Part shown: positions 7,862 to 15,225 of the stretch, one piece after another
Layout of the letters: each line of letters starts with the position of its first letter
Position numbering within the stretch: position 1 is the stretch's first letter
Source of the DNA: Bacteroidota bacterium
GTDB lineage: Bacteria > Bacteroidota > Bacteroidia > Chitinophagales > Chitinophagaceae
Assembly: GCA_023423835.1 (NCBI GenBank)
Contig: JAFAEW010000001.1
Coordinates: forward strand, 1-17,915
Reading direction: 5' to 3'
Length of the DNA: 17,915 nt
Made by a program: the position numbers and the translations under genes
Notes under the pieces: model-generated
The model's database searches: none
What the model was told of the DNA's origin: nothing
The model's input: the letters and a program-made list of their open reading frames with translations, nothing else

Positions 7862-9097
7862 ATGATGAAGCTTAAGGGAAACTTGACTTTTTATATCATA
7901 GTTGCAATGATTGTTGGCGCTATGGTAGGATATATCGTATTCAAAAACGGCTCTCCTGATTTTGTACATTCGTTTTCAATAAATATTAACTTATTAACGA
8001 CCATCTTTTTACGGCTCGTTCAAATGATCATTGCGCCACTCGTATTTTCAACGCTCGTAGTAGGAATTGCCAAATTGGGAGATTTGAAAACCGTTGGCCG
8101 TGTTGGAGGAAAAGCCTTGCTTTGGTTCATCACCGCAAGCCTGGCGAGTTTATTTCTCGGAATGATCCTCGTTAACCTTACCAGGCCCGGCGATGGTCTC
8201 GACCTGAGTACGGTGCATCCCGATCAGATCAAATCAATTGCAGGAAATACGCAGAGCTTCACCCTTCAGAATTTCATTGAACACCTGTTTCCGAAAAGCG
8301 TAATACAGGCGATGGCAACGAATGAAATTTTACAGATTGTAATCTTTTCTATCTTCTTTGGCGTTGCTGCGGCGGCTCTCGGCGATTATGGAAAAATTGT
8401 AGTGAAAGCACTCGAAGCTTTCTCCCACATCATCCTAAAAATGGTTACTTATGTGATGTGGTTTGCTCCTCTCGGTGTATTTGGAGCAATTGCAGCGGTG
8501 ATTGCCGTAAACGGATTGGAAATATTTATCTTCTATGCCAAATATTTCGCTTTTTTCTTACTTGGAATCGCTGCACTCTGGATCTTGCTGGTAATCGTTG
8601 GATTTATTATCCTGAAAAAGAAAATGCCTTCTTTGTTGCGGCACATCGTTCAACCGCTGATTATCGCATTCAGTACCACTTCAAGCGAAGCGGTATTCCC
8701 AAGGCTGACTGAGGAACTGGAACGTTTTGGCTGCAAAAATAAAATTGTGGCATTCGTTTTACCATTAGGATATTCCTTCAACCTCGACGGCAGCATGATG
8801 TATATGACCTTTGCCAGCATCGCTATTGCACAAGCTTATGGAATTCATCTCGACATCGGTACACAAATTACCATGCTGCTGGTGTTGATGCTGACAAGTA
8901 AAGGCATTGCAGGCGTACCAAGGGCTTCTTTGGTGGTTGTTTTGGCAACCTGTGCCATGTTTGATATTCCTCCGGAAGGAGTAGCTTTGATCTTGCCAAT
9001 CGATCATTTTTGTGATATGTTTAGAAGTATGACAAACGTGTTGGGCAATTCTCTGGCGACTTCCGTAGTTAGCAAATGGGAGCATGAACTGGAGTGA
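7862..9097 (+). CDS. Dicarboxylate/amino acid:cation symporter (DAACS family)
   Basis: A roughly 411-residue inner-membrane secondary transporter related to GltP, DctA and GltPh. Diagnostic elements are the hairpin-1 serine-containing segment STTSSEAVFP (271-280), the NMDGT-like motif as NLDGS (307-311) in helix 7, and GVPRASLVVV in hairpin 2. The family imports glutamate, aspartate, C4-dicarboxylates or neutral amino acids with Na+ or H+. The substrate-specificity Arg of helix 8 is not obvious, so I leave the substrate open. An upstream TTG at 7859 lies inside the promoter box and is rejected. The true start is ATG 7862 or ATG 7865, and promoter geometry favours 7865. DedA follows after 32 bases. 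Confidence 0.92.
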   Translation: MMKLKGNLTFYIIVAMIVGAMVGYIVFKNGSPDFVHSFSININLLTTIFLRLVQMIIAPLVFSTLVVGIAKLGDLKTVGRVGGKALLWFITASLASLFLGMILVNLTRPGDGLDLSTVHPDQIKSIAGNTQSFTLQNFIEHLFPKSVIQAMATNEILQIVIFSIFFGVAAAALGDYGKIVVKALEAFSHIILKMVTYVMWFAPLGVFGAIAAVIAVNGLEIFIFYAKYFAFFLLGIAALWILLVIVGFIILKKKMPSLLRHIVQPLIIAFSTTSSEAVFPRLTEELERFGCKNKIVAFVLPLGYSFNLDGSMMYMTFASIAIAQAYGIHLDIGTQITMLLVLMLTSKGIAGVPRASLVVVLATCAMFDIPPEGVALILPIDHFCDMFRSMTNVLGNSLATSVVSKWEHELE

Positions 9098-9129
9098 AAC
9101 TATATTACTAAAAAAAATTACCTGAGATA

Positions 9130-9816
9130 ATGTTATCATCAATTTTATTGAGCTTCGATTGGCACCAGTTGTTAAATCCGCAGTTTTATATCGACAACGG
9201 AGGATTGTGGTTGCTCGTTTTTATCATCTTTGCCGAAACCGGATTGATGGTGGGATTTTTTCTGCCCGGAGATTCGCTCTTGTTTGTTGCAGGAATATTT
9301 GCCAATAAGCTCGCTGCCTCGGTTTATAACACCAACAATACCTCTGATGTTGTAAATCTTTTGTTTGTAATTGTGTTGTGTGCAATTGCAGGAATTCTCG
9401 GAAACATGGTTGGATATTGGTTTGGAAAAAAAATCGGCCCGTCGATGTTTCAATGGAAAGACCGGTTCATTTTCAAACATAAATATCTGGTACAGGCAAA
9501 GGAATTTTATGATAAACACGGAGGCGGTGCGATTGTGTTTGCCAGGTTTCTTCCACTCATCAGAACCTTCGCTCCCATCGTAGCTGGAATTGTCGGAATG
9601 GAAAGAAAGAAGTTTATGTTTTACAACGTGGTAGGATCTATTGCCTGGGTTTCATCAATGCTTGCGGCCGGTCATTATCTCTACAAATTCTTTATCGATA
9701 AATACCAGTTTGACCTGACGGCGCATCTCGAACTCATCGTTCTTTGCATTGTGCTGATCACCACTGCGCCTGTACTGATAAAGATCTTTACAAAACCGAA
9801 AAACAAAGTAGTGTAA
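9130..9816 (+). CDS. DedA family membrane protein (VTT domain)
   Basis: A 228-residue inner-membrane protein with several hydrophobic helices. It shows the DedA/VTT hallmarks GFFLPGDSLLFVAGIFA near residue 40 and FARFLPLIRTFAPIVAGIVGM in the second half, the latter holding the conserved Arg in a re-entrant region. DedA proteins support envelope integrity, and several have been identified as flippases for undecaprenyl phosphate or phospholipids. Which lipid this paralogue moves is not readable. A role recycling lipid carrier would suit the LPS-type glycosyltransferase gene that starts four bases after its stop. That functional link is inferred from position only. Confidence 0.9.
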   Translation: MLSSILLSFDWHQLLNPQFYIDNGGLWLLVFIIFAETGLMVGFFLPGDSLLFVAGIFANKLAASVYNTNNTSDVVNLLFVIVLCAIAGILGNMVGYWFGKKIGPSMFQWKDRFIFKHKYLVQAKEFYDKHGGGAIVFARFLPLIRTFAPIVAGIVGMERKKFMFYNVVGSIAWVSSMLAAGHYLYKFFIDKYQFDLTAHLELIVLCIVLITTAPVLIKIFTKPKNKVV

Positions 9817-9820
9817 AGGG

Positions 9821-10831
9821 TTGGATCAGAAGAAAAATATTACGCGGTTTCTCATTATCCGTTTTTCTTCAATCGGTGATATTGTGCTTACAACTCCCGT
9901 AATCCGTTGTTTAAAGCAACAAGTAGCAGGGGCAGAAGTACATTATCTTACCAAAAAAAGTTACCGGACGATTCTGGCTTCCAACCCTTACATCGATCAA
10001 CTGCATTTTTTGGAAGATAGCTGGAGCGAAACAATAAAACCGCTGCAAAAGGCCGGTTTTGATTATATCATTGATTTGCACCATAATCTGAGGACAATGC
10101 GGATCAAACTCGGATTGCGAAAGGTCAAAAGCTTTTCCTTTGACAAACTGAATATGGGAAAATGGCTGCTCACGAATCTGAAAATAAACCGGCTGCCCAC
10201 TCTTCATATTGTTGACCGTTATCTCGCCACTACAAAAACGTTTGGCGTTACGAATGACGGCAACGGCTTAGATTACTTTATTCCAAAGGAAGATGAAGTT
10301 CCGTTTACAGCCTTGCCCACCAGCCACCAGGCAGGATACATCGGTCTCGTAATCGGAGCGGCTTATGCCACCAAACAATTGCCGGTTCACAAACTGAAGG
10401 AGCTTTGCAATTTGATTGAACACCCGGTAATTTTATTAGGAGGTCCGGAAGATAAGCAGGCAGGCGATGAAATCGCAATGATTGATCCGGTAAAAATTTA
10501 CAATGCCTGCGGAAAATTCAACTTAAATGAAAGTGCAGATCTTGTAAGAAAATCCAAGCTTATTATCACGCACGACACCGGTTTAATGCATATTGCAGCC
10601 GCATTCAGAAAGAAAATTCTTTCCGTTTGGGGAAATACCGTGCCCGAATTTGGGATGACACCCTATTACGGAAATCATCCGGTAAATCAGTCCCTGTTTG
10701 AAATAAAAGATCTCTATTGCCGTCCGTGTAGCAAGATCGGCTATAAGAAATGTCCGCAAAAACATTTCAAGTGCATGGAAATGCAGGATATGCAACTGAT
10801 AAAAAGCAGGGCTGAAAAAGAAGCGCTCTGA
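9821..10831 (+). CDS. Glycosyltransferase family 9, ADP-heptose:LPS heptosyltransferase-like
   Basis: A 336-residue GT-B enzyme of family 9. The N-terminal domain opens with ITRFLIIRFSSIGDIVLTTPVIRCLK, the classic heptosyltransferase start. The C-terminal domain has VILLGGPEDKQAGDEIA and then LIITHDTGLMHIAAAFRKKILSVWG, the nucleotide-sugar binding region. The tail contains a five-Cys cluster, YCRPCSKIGYKKCPQKHFKCM, just before the end. Likely role: adding a heptose or related sugar to lipopolysaccharide core at the cytoplasmic face. Donor and acceptor are not determined. The only start compatible with the conserved N-terminus is TTG at 9821, four bases after the dedA stop. Translational coupling to dedA is likely. 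No convincing terminator follows. Confidence 0.9.
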   Translation: MDQKKNITRFLIIRFSSIGDIVLTTPVIRCLKQQVAGAEVHYLTKKSYRTILASNPYIDQLHFLEDSWSETIKPLQKAGFDYIIDLHHNLRTMRIKLGLRKVKSFSFDKLNMGKWLLTNLKINRLPTLHIVDRYLATTKTFGVTNDGNGLDYFIPKEDEVPFTALPTSHQAGYIGLVIGAAYATKQLPVHKLKELCNLIEHPVILLGGPEDKQAGDEIAMIDPVKIYNACGKFNLNESADLVRKSKLIITHDTGLMHIAAAFRKKILSVWGNTVPEFGMTPYYGNHPVNQSLFEIKDLYCRPCSKIGYKKCPQKHFKCMEMQDMQLIKSRAEKEAL

Positions 10832-10968
10832 ATGCACCGGCAACAACAGCTATTACATCAAAATAAAAACCGCTCATCAGTTTCATCATTGTCTATGTTT
10901 TGCAGTTGACCGGTTTTGTAACCGCGAATAAAAAAGCCGTACGCCAATGCGAACGACCTTTTACCGAT

Positions 10969-10982
10969 TACCAAAAATGGTA
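10969..10982 (-). terminator. Short hairpin just after the second tonB stop (weak terminator candidate)
   Basis: TACCA (10969-10973) and TGGTA (10978-10982) form a 5-bp AT-rich stem four bases after the tonB stop. No good T-run follows on the minus strand, so this is doubtful. The remaining bases of the convergent gap from 10832 show nothing else. Confidence 0.15.
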
Positions 10983-10985
10983 TTA

Positions 10986-11813
10986 CTAACCTTCCGTTAC
11001 AATAAACGTAATCGATTGCTTCTGACGATAGATAACGTTTCTTCCATTCTGTACAGCCGGCTGCCATTTGGGACTTTTCCTGAGTACGCGAACGGCTTCC
11101 TCTGCCGTTCCAAATCCCGGATCGTTAACCGCCTTTATTTCGGAAATATTACCGTCTTTATCAACGAGGAATGACACGACAACGGTATATTTTGCCGGAG
11201 GTGCGCCGTTTTCCACCGGCAGATTACTGTTTAAATTTCTTTCGAGAAATTTTGTCCATGCTGACCTTCCCCCGGGGAATTTTGCCTCAATCTGCACGAT
11301 GGTGAAGATCTCTTCATTAGCCACTGCTCTTGTTTTCGGAGCTTCCACACCACCGGTGGTTTCTTCAACAGGAGGTGCCACGAGGTCTGTGTTAACTCCT
11401 GCCTGATCGATGGTTCCAATTTTCGTATTCACCAACTGATCCTGTTCGGGTAACTGTTCGTCATTTTTCATCAATTCATCTTTAACCACATCGGGGACTG
11501 TAAACCGTTTAATTTCAGGCGTTGGCTGTTCAACTTTCTGAGGAGGCGGAGGCGGCGTCACAGTCTTCTCTTCCGGCGGCACATTTTCAAGGATAAAGGG
11601 TTCAACGTACATTGGCTCGATCCCGGATCCTCTCCCGCTTCCGGCGATAGCATTAAGCATTACAAAAAGCGATACAAGGACGGTCATTGCACCCATCGCA
11701 ATTATCAGCCGCCTTCCATAAGTTTTTCTCAAGTCATAAGCACCGTACTGTTTGTTTCTGCCCTCAAAAAGAATATCGAGCAGGTCGGCTTGTAGTATCT
11801 GTTGTATTTCCAT
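10986..11813 (-). CDS. tonB: Energy transducer TonB, second copy
   Basis: A 275-residue TonB. The cytoplasmic N-terminus carries the Bacteroidota motif ILFEGRNKQYGAYDLRKTYGRR (about 14-35). One transmembrane helix follows (about 36-58), then a proline-containing periplasmic linker with a run of five Pro, and a C-terminal TonB domain from about 178. That last domain differs from the neighbouring TonB at only 16 of 98 aligned residues by my count, whereas the linkers differ strongly. TonB links the ExbBD motor to outer-membrane receptors. The gene lies downstream of the terminator that ends the exbB-exbD-exbD-tonB unit and has 255 bases in front, so it is probably transcribed separately. A different receptor set or condition-specific use is inference. 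Confidence 0.9.
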   Translation of the reverse strand: MEIQQILQADLLDILFEGRNKQYGAYDLRKTYGRRLIIAMGAMTVLVSLFVMLNAIAGSGRGSGIEPMYVEPFILENVPPEEKTVTPPPPPQKVEQPTPEIKRFTVPDVVKDELMKNDEQLPEQDQLVNTKIGTIDQAGVNTDLVAPPVEETTGGVEAPKTRAVANEEIFTIVQIEAKFPGGRSAWTKFLERNLNSNLPVENGAPPAKYTVVVSFLVDKDGNISEIKAVNDPGFGTAEEAVRVLRKSPKWQPAVQNGRNVIYRQKQSITFIVTEG

Positions 11814-11891
11814 GGTTTAAGTTTTTATTGGTTATATCCTAAATCCTTATTGCCCTGAGATGCAAAATTTTTGGTAATGAAACAGGGATGC

Positions 11892-11907
11892 GAATACTTA
11901 TGTATTC
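11892..11907. promoter_or_regulatory. Inverted repeat upstream of the second tonB (operator candidate)
   Basis: GAATAC-TTAT-GTATTC, a 6-bp perfect inverted repeat with near-symmetric flanks, lies about 80 bases upstream of the tonB ATG. A near -7 box AAATTTTG (minus, 11870 to 11863) lies between. The arrangement suits a regulator-binding site. Nothing identifies the regulator. Confidence 0.25.
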
Positions 11908-12015
11908 ATATCCCCTTTCTAATACTAAAATGCAGCAGGAGGCTTTTTCCATAAAAACTTTCAAACAAAATGGAAACTTTTTGGGGAACAAAAACAAGCG
12001 GCATAGCCGGAAATA

Positions 12016-12048
12016 AATAAAGGCTGCCTTTTTGAGACAGCCTTTATT
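12016..12048 (-). terminator. Intrinsic terminator of the exbB-exbD-exbD-tonB unit
   Basis: An 11-bp perfect stem AATAAAGGCTG (12016-12026) / CAGCCTTTATT (12038-12048) with an 11-base loop. On the minus strand it lies 20 bases after the first tonB stop. The U-rich part is in the 3' arm (CTTTATTTATTT). It separates the two tonB genes. Confidence 0.75.
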
Positions 12049-12068
12049 CTTAATTATGAATTCTATGT

Positions 12069-12899
12069 TTACTGGTCTGTTACCACGAAGGTGATCGGTT
12101 GTTTCTGGCGGTAGATAACGTTTCTTCCGTTTTGTACGGCGGGAGTCCATTGCGGGCTTTTCTTCAGTACACGGATCGCTTCATCGGCAGTTCCATATCC
12201 CGGATCGTTAAGCGCCTGGATTTCGGAAATGTTACCGTTTTTATCCACGAGGAACGATACTACTACGGTATATTTTGCCGGTGGTGCACCGTTATCAACG
12301 GGAACATTACTGTTGAGGTTCCTTTCGAGAAACTTCGTCCATGCCGATGTTCCACCCGGAAATTTAGCCTGTATCTGCACGGTTTTAAATTCTTTATCGT
12401 AATCTTCAACCTGTGCCTTGGGTGCTTCTACCACACCGGTACTTTTTTCAACCGGAGGTGCTACGATATCGGTCTTAATACCTTCCTGGTTGATGGTTCC
12501 GATTTTTGTATCCACCAATTGTTCTTGTTCCGGTGGTTTTTCTTCGGGTTTCACTTCCTCATCTTTTACAACTTTTGGTGGCGTGAACTTAGTGATTTCC
12601 ACCTTTGGCGGCTCTACTTTTGGCGGCGGTGGTGGTGGTGGCGGTTCAGGTTTTTTCTCTTCCACTACTTTTTCCAGTTGCACGTCTTGCACCAACAACG
12701 GTTTATTGTCGTTGGTTTCCTTGCCGCCGGAAAATGCGGTTACGAGAAAAGCCAGGGCCACGAGCGCCATCATACAACCTATGGCTATGAAGAGCCTTCT
12801 TTTGTAGGTTTTACGCAGCTCATAAGCGCCATACTGCTTGTTTCGCCCCTCGAACAATATGTCGAGGATATCGGCACTTAAAATCTTATTTACTTCCAT
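12069..12899 (-). CDS. tonB: Energy transducer TonB, first copy (operon member)
   Basis: A 276-residue TonB. It begins with a cytoplasmic segment containing ILFEGRNKQYGAYELRKTYKRR, then a transmembrane helix (about 36-58). The long periplasmic linker is rich in Pro, Lys and Glu, including eight consecutive prolines encoded near 12630-12655 and repeated PEEKPPE-like patches. The conserved C-terminal TonB domain covers about 179-276. The protein would span the periplasm and pull on the TonB boxes of SusC-like and siderophore receptors using ExbBD energy. It lies 35 bases after the second exbD and ends at a strong hairpin, so it is the last gene of the motor operon. The eight-proline run should need EF-P or a similar factor for efficient translation. 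Confidence 0.93.
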   Translation of the reverse strand: MEVNKILSADILDILFEGRNKQYGAYELRKTYKRRLFIAIGCMMALVALAFLVTAFSGGKETNDNKPLLVQDVQLEKVVEEKKPEPPPPPPPPKVEPPKVEITKFTPPKVVKDEEVKPEEKPPEQEQLVDTKIGTINQEGIKTDIVAPPVEKSTGVVEAPKAQVEDYDKEFKTVQIQAKFPGGTSAWTKFLERNLNSNVPVDNGAPPAKYTVVVSFLVDKNGNISEIQALNDPGYGTADEAIRVLKKSPQWTPAVQNGRNVIYRQKQPITFVVTDQ

Positions 12900-12934
12900 A
12901 ATTCAGGATTTAATTCAGTTTTATCTATTCCGGA

Positions 12935-13492
12935 TTATTTTGCTGCTGTTGGAGCCGGAGCTTCACCCTCAGTTGCCTTCATTAAAGCAATTTCTGCCGG
13001 AAACAAGGTAGATACAAGTGCATACCTTTTGATGACATTTATCGCCATTTCATCCAGAATATTCACTACATTTCTATAGGTACTCTCATCACCCGGCTTG
13101 ATGATCACTACGAGATCACTTGAATCTGTAGTTCTCTTTTTGTTAATGATCTCATCTCTGATTCCTTTGAAGCTCGTGGCTTTAAAGTTTGATCCATCCG
13201 GATTTAAGATTCCTTCATAATAGAAGACGTTATTGTCTTTACCGAGAAGGATGGTGAGCGAACCTGATTCCTTTGCTTTGTTCTGCTGCTCAGGAGTAAC
13301 CCTGTCGTCGGGCAGGAACAACCGCATGGCGGTCGGCTGGCTCATGGTGGTTGTAAAGATAAAAAATGTGATCAGAAGGAATCCAAGATCCACCATTGGG
13401 GTAAGATCGACCCTCGTAGACAGTTTTTTACCTTTTTTGACGCCCGGGCCTTTTTTCTTGCCACCGCCTTCATTGGTCTGCATTTCTGCCAT
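12935..13492 (-). CDS. exbD: Biopolymer transport protein ExbD (second of two)
   Basis: A 185-residue ExbD-family protein. A Gly/Lys-rich cytoplasmic N-terminus (about 1-26) precedes VDLTPMVDLGFLLITFFIF, the single transmembrane helix carrying the proton-path Asp (Asp35). The periplasmic domain (about 60-175) ends in an Ala/Pro-rich tail. ExbD dimers sit within the ExbB pentamer and convert proton flow into work on TonB. It is longer than the roughly 140 residues of E. coli ExbD, as is common in this phylum. It lies 29 bases after the other exbD and 35 bases before tonB. A structurally similar TolR role cannot be fully excluded, but tonB next door favours ExbD. Confidence 0.9.
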   Translation of the reverse strand: MAEMQTNEGGGKKKGPGVKKGKKLSTRVDLTPMVDLGFLLITFFIFTTTMSQPTAMRLFLPDDRVTPEQQNKAKESGSLTILLGKDNNVFYYEGILNPDGSNFKATSFKGIRDEIINKKRTTDSSDLVVIIKPGDESTYRNVVNILDEMAINVIKRYALVSTLFPAEIALMKATEGEAPAPTAAK

Positions 13493-13521
13493 GGTTCAAA
13501 AAATTTTATTGTTATCAAATT

Positions 13522-14181
13522 TTAGTCTTCCGAACCGCCCTGTTTAAACAGATCAGTTCCTGCCGGTACACTTTCAGGATTGGTTACCATCTGGAATTTA
13601 AAGAAGTCGTTTCGCTTCAGGGCATCAATCACATTTTTAAATGCGACATACTTTGCCTCATTATCTCCTTTGAAGATCAGGTTAGGTTCCTTTTTTCCCT
13701 GATAGGTTTCCTGTACGGCGCGCAGCCAATCCACCATTTCGTTGTTGGCCGAATCTTTAATTGGAATACCCGGCAAATTTTTCGCGTTCATATCATCCTT
13801 ACTCATCCTGGCCTCCTGCTTGAGTTGGCTGAGCGGAACACCGATTAAGGGTGCCTGAACAAGCGCATCGACTTCAGCATCTGATAGCCCGAGGTTTCTT
13901 GTTGTGTTGAGATAGGAGATCATTTGCCGTTTGTTGTCCAGATCATCTTTTGTGTCGCTCATCGACAAATAAGCCTGGTTGTCTTTATTGAGCGTGATCA
14001 TCACTACGTTGGTTTCCGGAGCAATTTTGGAAGCCACCGAATTCGGTGTGTTTACCGGTACCGCTTCAGAAGGTTTAAACTTCGTAGCAAGGATAAAAAA
14101 TGTCAGCAACAAAAAGGCCACGTCACACATCGCCGTCATATCAACGTGGGTACTCTTTCGTGGAATTTTCGGTCTTGCCAT
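13522..14181 (-). CDS. exbD: Biopolymer transport protein ExbD (first of two, enlarged)
   Basis: A 219-residue ExbD-family protein starting MARPKIPRKSTHVDMTAMCDVAFLLLTFFIL, so the conserved transmembrane Asp is Asp20. The cytoplasmic N-terminus is short. The periplasmic part is unusually long: between a first beta-type segment (NVVMITLNKDNQAYLS) and the later LIFKGDNEAKYVAFKNVIDAL there is an extra stretch of about 70 residues rich in charged residues (about 80-150). It is only distantly similar to the following ExbD, mainly around the helix, so the pair is not a recent duplication. A mixed ExbD dimer inside ExbB is possible but unproven. It lies 88 bases after exbB. Confidence 0.9.
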   Translation of the reverse strand: MARPKIPRKSTHVDMTAMCDVAFLLLTFFILATKFKPSEAVPVNTPNSVASKIAPETNVVMITLNKDNQAYLSMSDTKDDLDNKRQMISYLNTTRNLGLSDAEVDALVQAPLIGVPLSQLKQEARMSKDDMNAKNLPGIPIKDSANNEMVDWLRAVQETYQGKKEPNLIFKGDNEAKYVAFKNVIDALKRNDFFKFQMVTNPESVPAGTDLFKQGGSED

Positions 14182-14251
14182 TTTTTAATTTTTTTCTTTA
14201 ATATTTCAACTAATACTAAGATGCAATTGTCACATCATTCCATAAAACAAC

Positions 14252-14268
14252 TCTGATTTTTTTTCAGA
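14252..14268 (-). other. Small hairpin between exbB and exbD (possible attenuator)
   Basis: TCTGA (14252-14256) and TCAGA (14264-14268) pair around seven T/A bases directly behind the exbB stop codon. The minus-strand sequence after it is only moderately U-rich. It might reduce readthrough so that ExbB exceeds ExbD, but a 5-bp AT-rich stem is weak evidence. Confidence 0.2.
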
Positions 14269-14269
14269 A

Positions 14270-15142
14270 TTATTTATAATTGGCTGCAAAGCTCTGCGTA
14301 AGCGTAAAACCGGATTCATCAATGCCATAAGTAATACCATCAATACGGGTAGTGAAGATGTTGTAGAACACGATGGCTACAGCAGAGGTACCAATACCAA
14401 GTGCCGTATTGTAAAGAGCTTCCGCAATACCTTGTGACAGTTTTTGAGCCGCTTCACCACCGCCGCTTTCACCAAGGGCAGAGAACGCACGGATCATTCC
14501 CATTACCGTTCCCAACAGACCCACAAGGGTTGCGATGGTAGCGATAGTAGAAAGGAACACAAGGTTTTTTTCCAGCATCGGCAGTTCAAGAGAAGTTGCT
14601 TCTTCCACTTCTTTCTGGATGTTTAAAACTTTCTGGTCTGTAGTAAGTTCCGTATTACCAATCATTTCTTTGTATTTACGCAAACCGGCTTTCATTACAT
14701 TACCTACAGATCCTTTTTGCCTGTCGCACTCAGCCATAGCTTTATCCACATCTTTATTGGCAAGGTGATATTGCACCTTACGGATGAATTCTGCAACATT
14801 TCCACTTCCGGTAGCCTTTGTCACCGTTAGAAATCTTTCGAAGATAAAGGTGAGGGTGGTCAAGAAGGTACCAATAAGGATCGGTACAATAATTCCTCCT
14901 TCATACATCTGTGCAAAATTGTTTTTCGCTCCTAAGTGATTCGGCCAAAACCAATGACTGGGATCAGGATCAGGTTGCGTAAAATTGTTCGGACTACCGA
15001 TGACATACCTCCAAATCACATATCCAAGTATTATGCATAAAAACGGGGCGATCCAGGAAATTGAGTTCCCTTTTCTTCTAGGTTGTACGGAAGTTGCTGT
15101 GCTTTTTGTCGCTGCTGTCGCAGTTGGTTTAATCTCAGCCAT
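14270..15142 (-). CDS. exbB: MotA/TolQ/ExbB proton channel family protein, ExbB
   Basis: A 290-residue ExbB. After a Thr/Ala-rich N-terminus come an extra transmembrane helix at about 28-48 and a periplasmic segment of about 30 residues (rich in Pro, Asp and Trp). The usual three-helix core follows: about 82-105 (GGIIVPILIGTFLTTLTFIFERF), about 192-218 with the family signature ATLVGLLGTVMGMIRAF, and about 235-262 with GIAEALYNTALGIGTSAVAI. The cytoplasmic loop lies between the second and third helices. ExbB forms the pentameric stator around ExbD. It is the first gene of the cluster and has the best promoter candidate upstream. The four-helix layout differs from E. coli ExbB but is common in Bacteroidota. 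Confidence 0.93.
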   Translation of the reverse strand: MAEIKPTATAATKSTATSVQPRRKGNSISWIAPFLCIILGYVIWRYVIGSPNNFTQPDPDPSHWFWPNHLGAKNNFAQMYEGGIIVPILIGTFLTTLTFIFERFLTVTKATGSGNVAEFIRKVQYHLANKDVDKAMAECDRQKGSVGNVMKAGLRKYKEMIGNTELTTDQKVLNIQKEVEEATSLELPMLEKNLVFLSTIATIATLVGLLGTVMGMIRAFSALGESGGGEAAQKLSQGIAEALYNTALGIGTSAVAIVFYNIFTTRIDGITYGIDESGFTLTQSFAANYK

Positions 15143-15193
15143 GACACAATTTAATTTTTAGGTTATTTAAAACAGGAATTAAAAAATAAAGTA

Positions 15194-15225
15194 CAATTCT
15201 ACATAAAAATCACTTCAAATAACAA
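15194..15225 (-). promoter_or_regulatory. Candidate promoter of the exbB operon
   Basis: On the minus strand TTG (15225-15223), then 21 bases, then TAGAATTG (15201-15194), which is seven of eight matches to TAnnTTTG. It would give a leader of about 45-50 AT-rich bases. Motif match only. Confidence 0.4.

Noticed and set aside
10767..10889. 40-residue hydrophobic minus-strand frame starting MMKLMSGFYFDV
   Set aside because: It would overlap the conserved Cys-rich end of the GT9 gene antisense, and no promoter or homologue is recognisable. A small membrane peptide cannot be excluded, but nothing supports it.
10858..11067. 69-codon minus-strand frame overlapping the end of the second tonB
   Set aside because: The first half is tonB read in another frame, and the rest has no recognisable motif or start region.
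11936..11976. TTTCCAT...ATGGAAA inverted repeat before the second tonB
   Set aside because: A 7-bp AT-rich stem with a 17-base loop and no T-run or clear placement. Probably chance.
12418..12807. 129-codon plus-strand frame with Ser/Gly/Phe repeats
   Set aside because: Another antisense shadow of the same tonB linker.
12099..12881. 260-codon plus-strand open frame rich in Phe, Trp, Arg and Gly
   Set aside because: It lies wholly antisense to tonB. The Phe/Trp/Gly runs are the complement of the Pro/Lys/Glu-rich linker, and no start context or family is seen.
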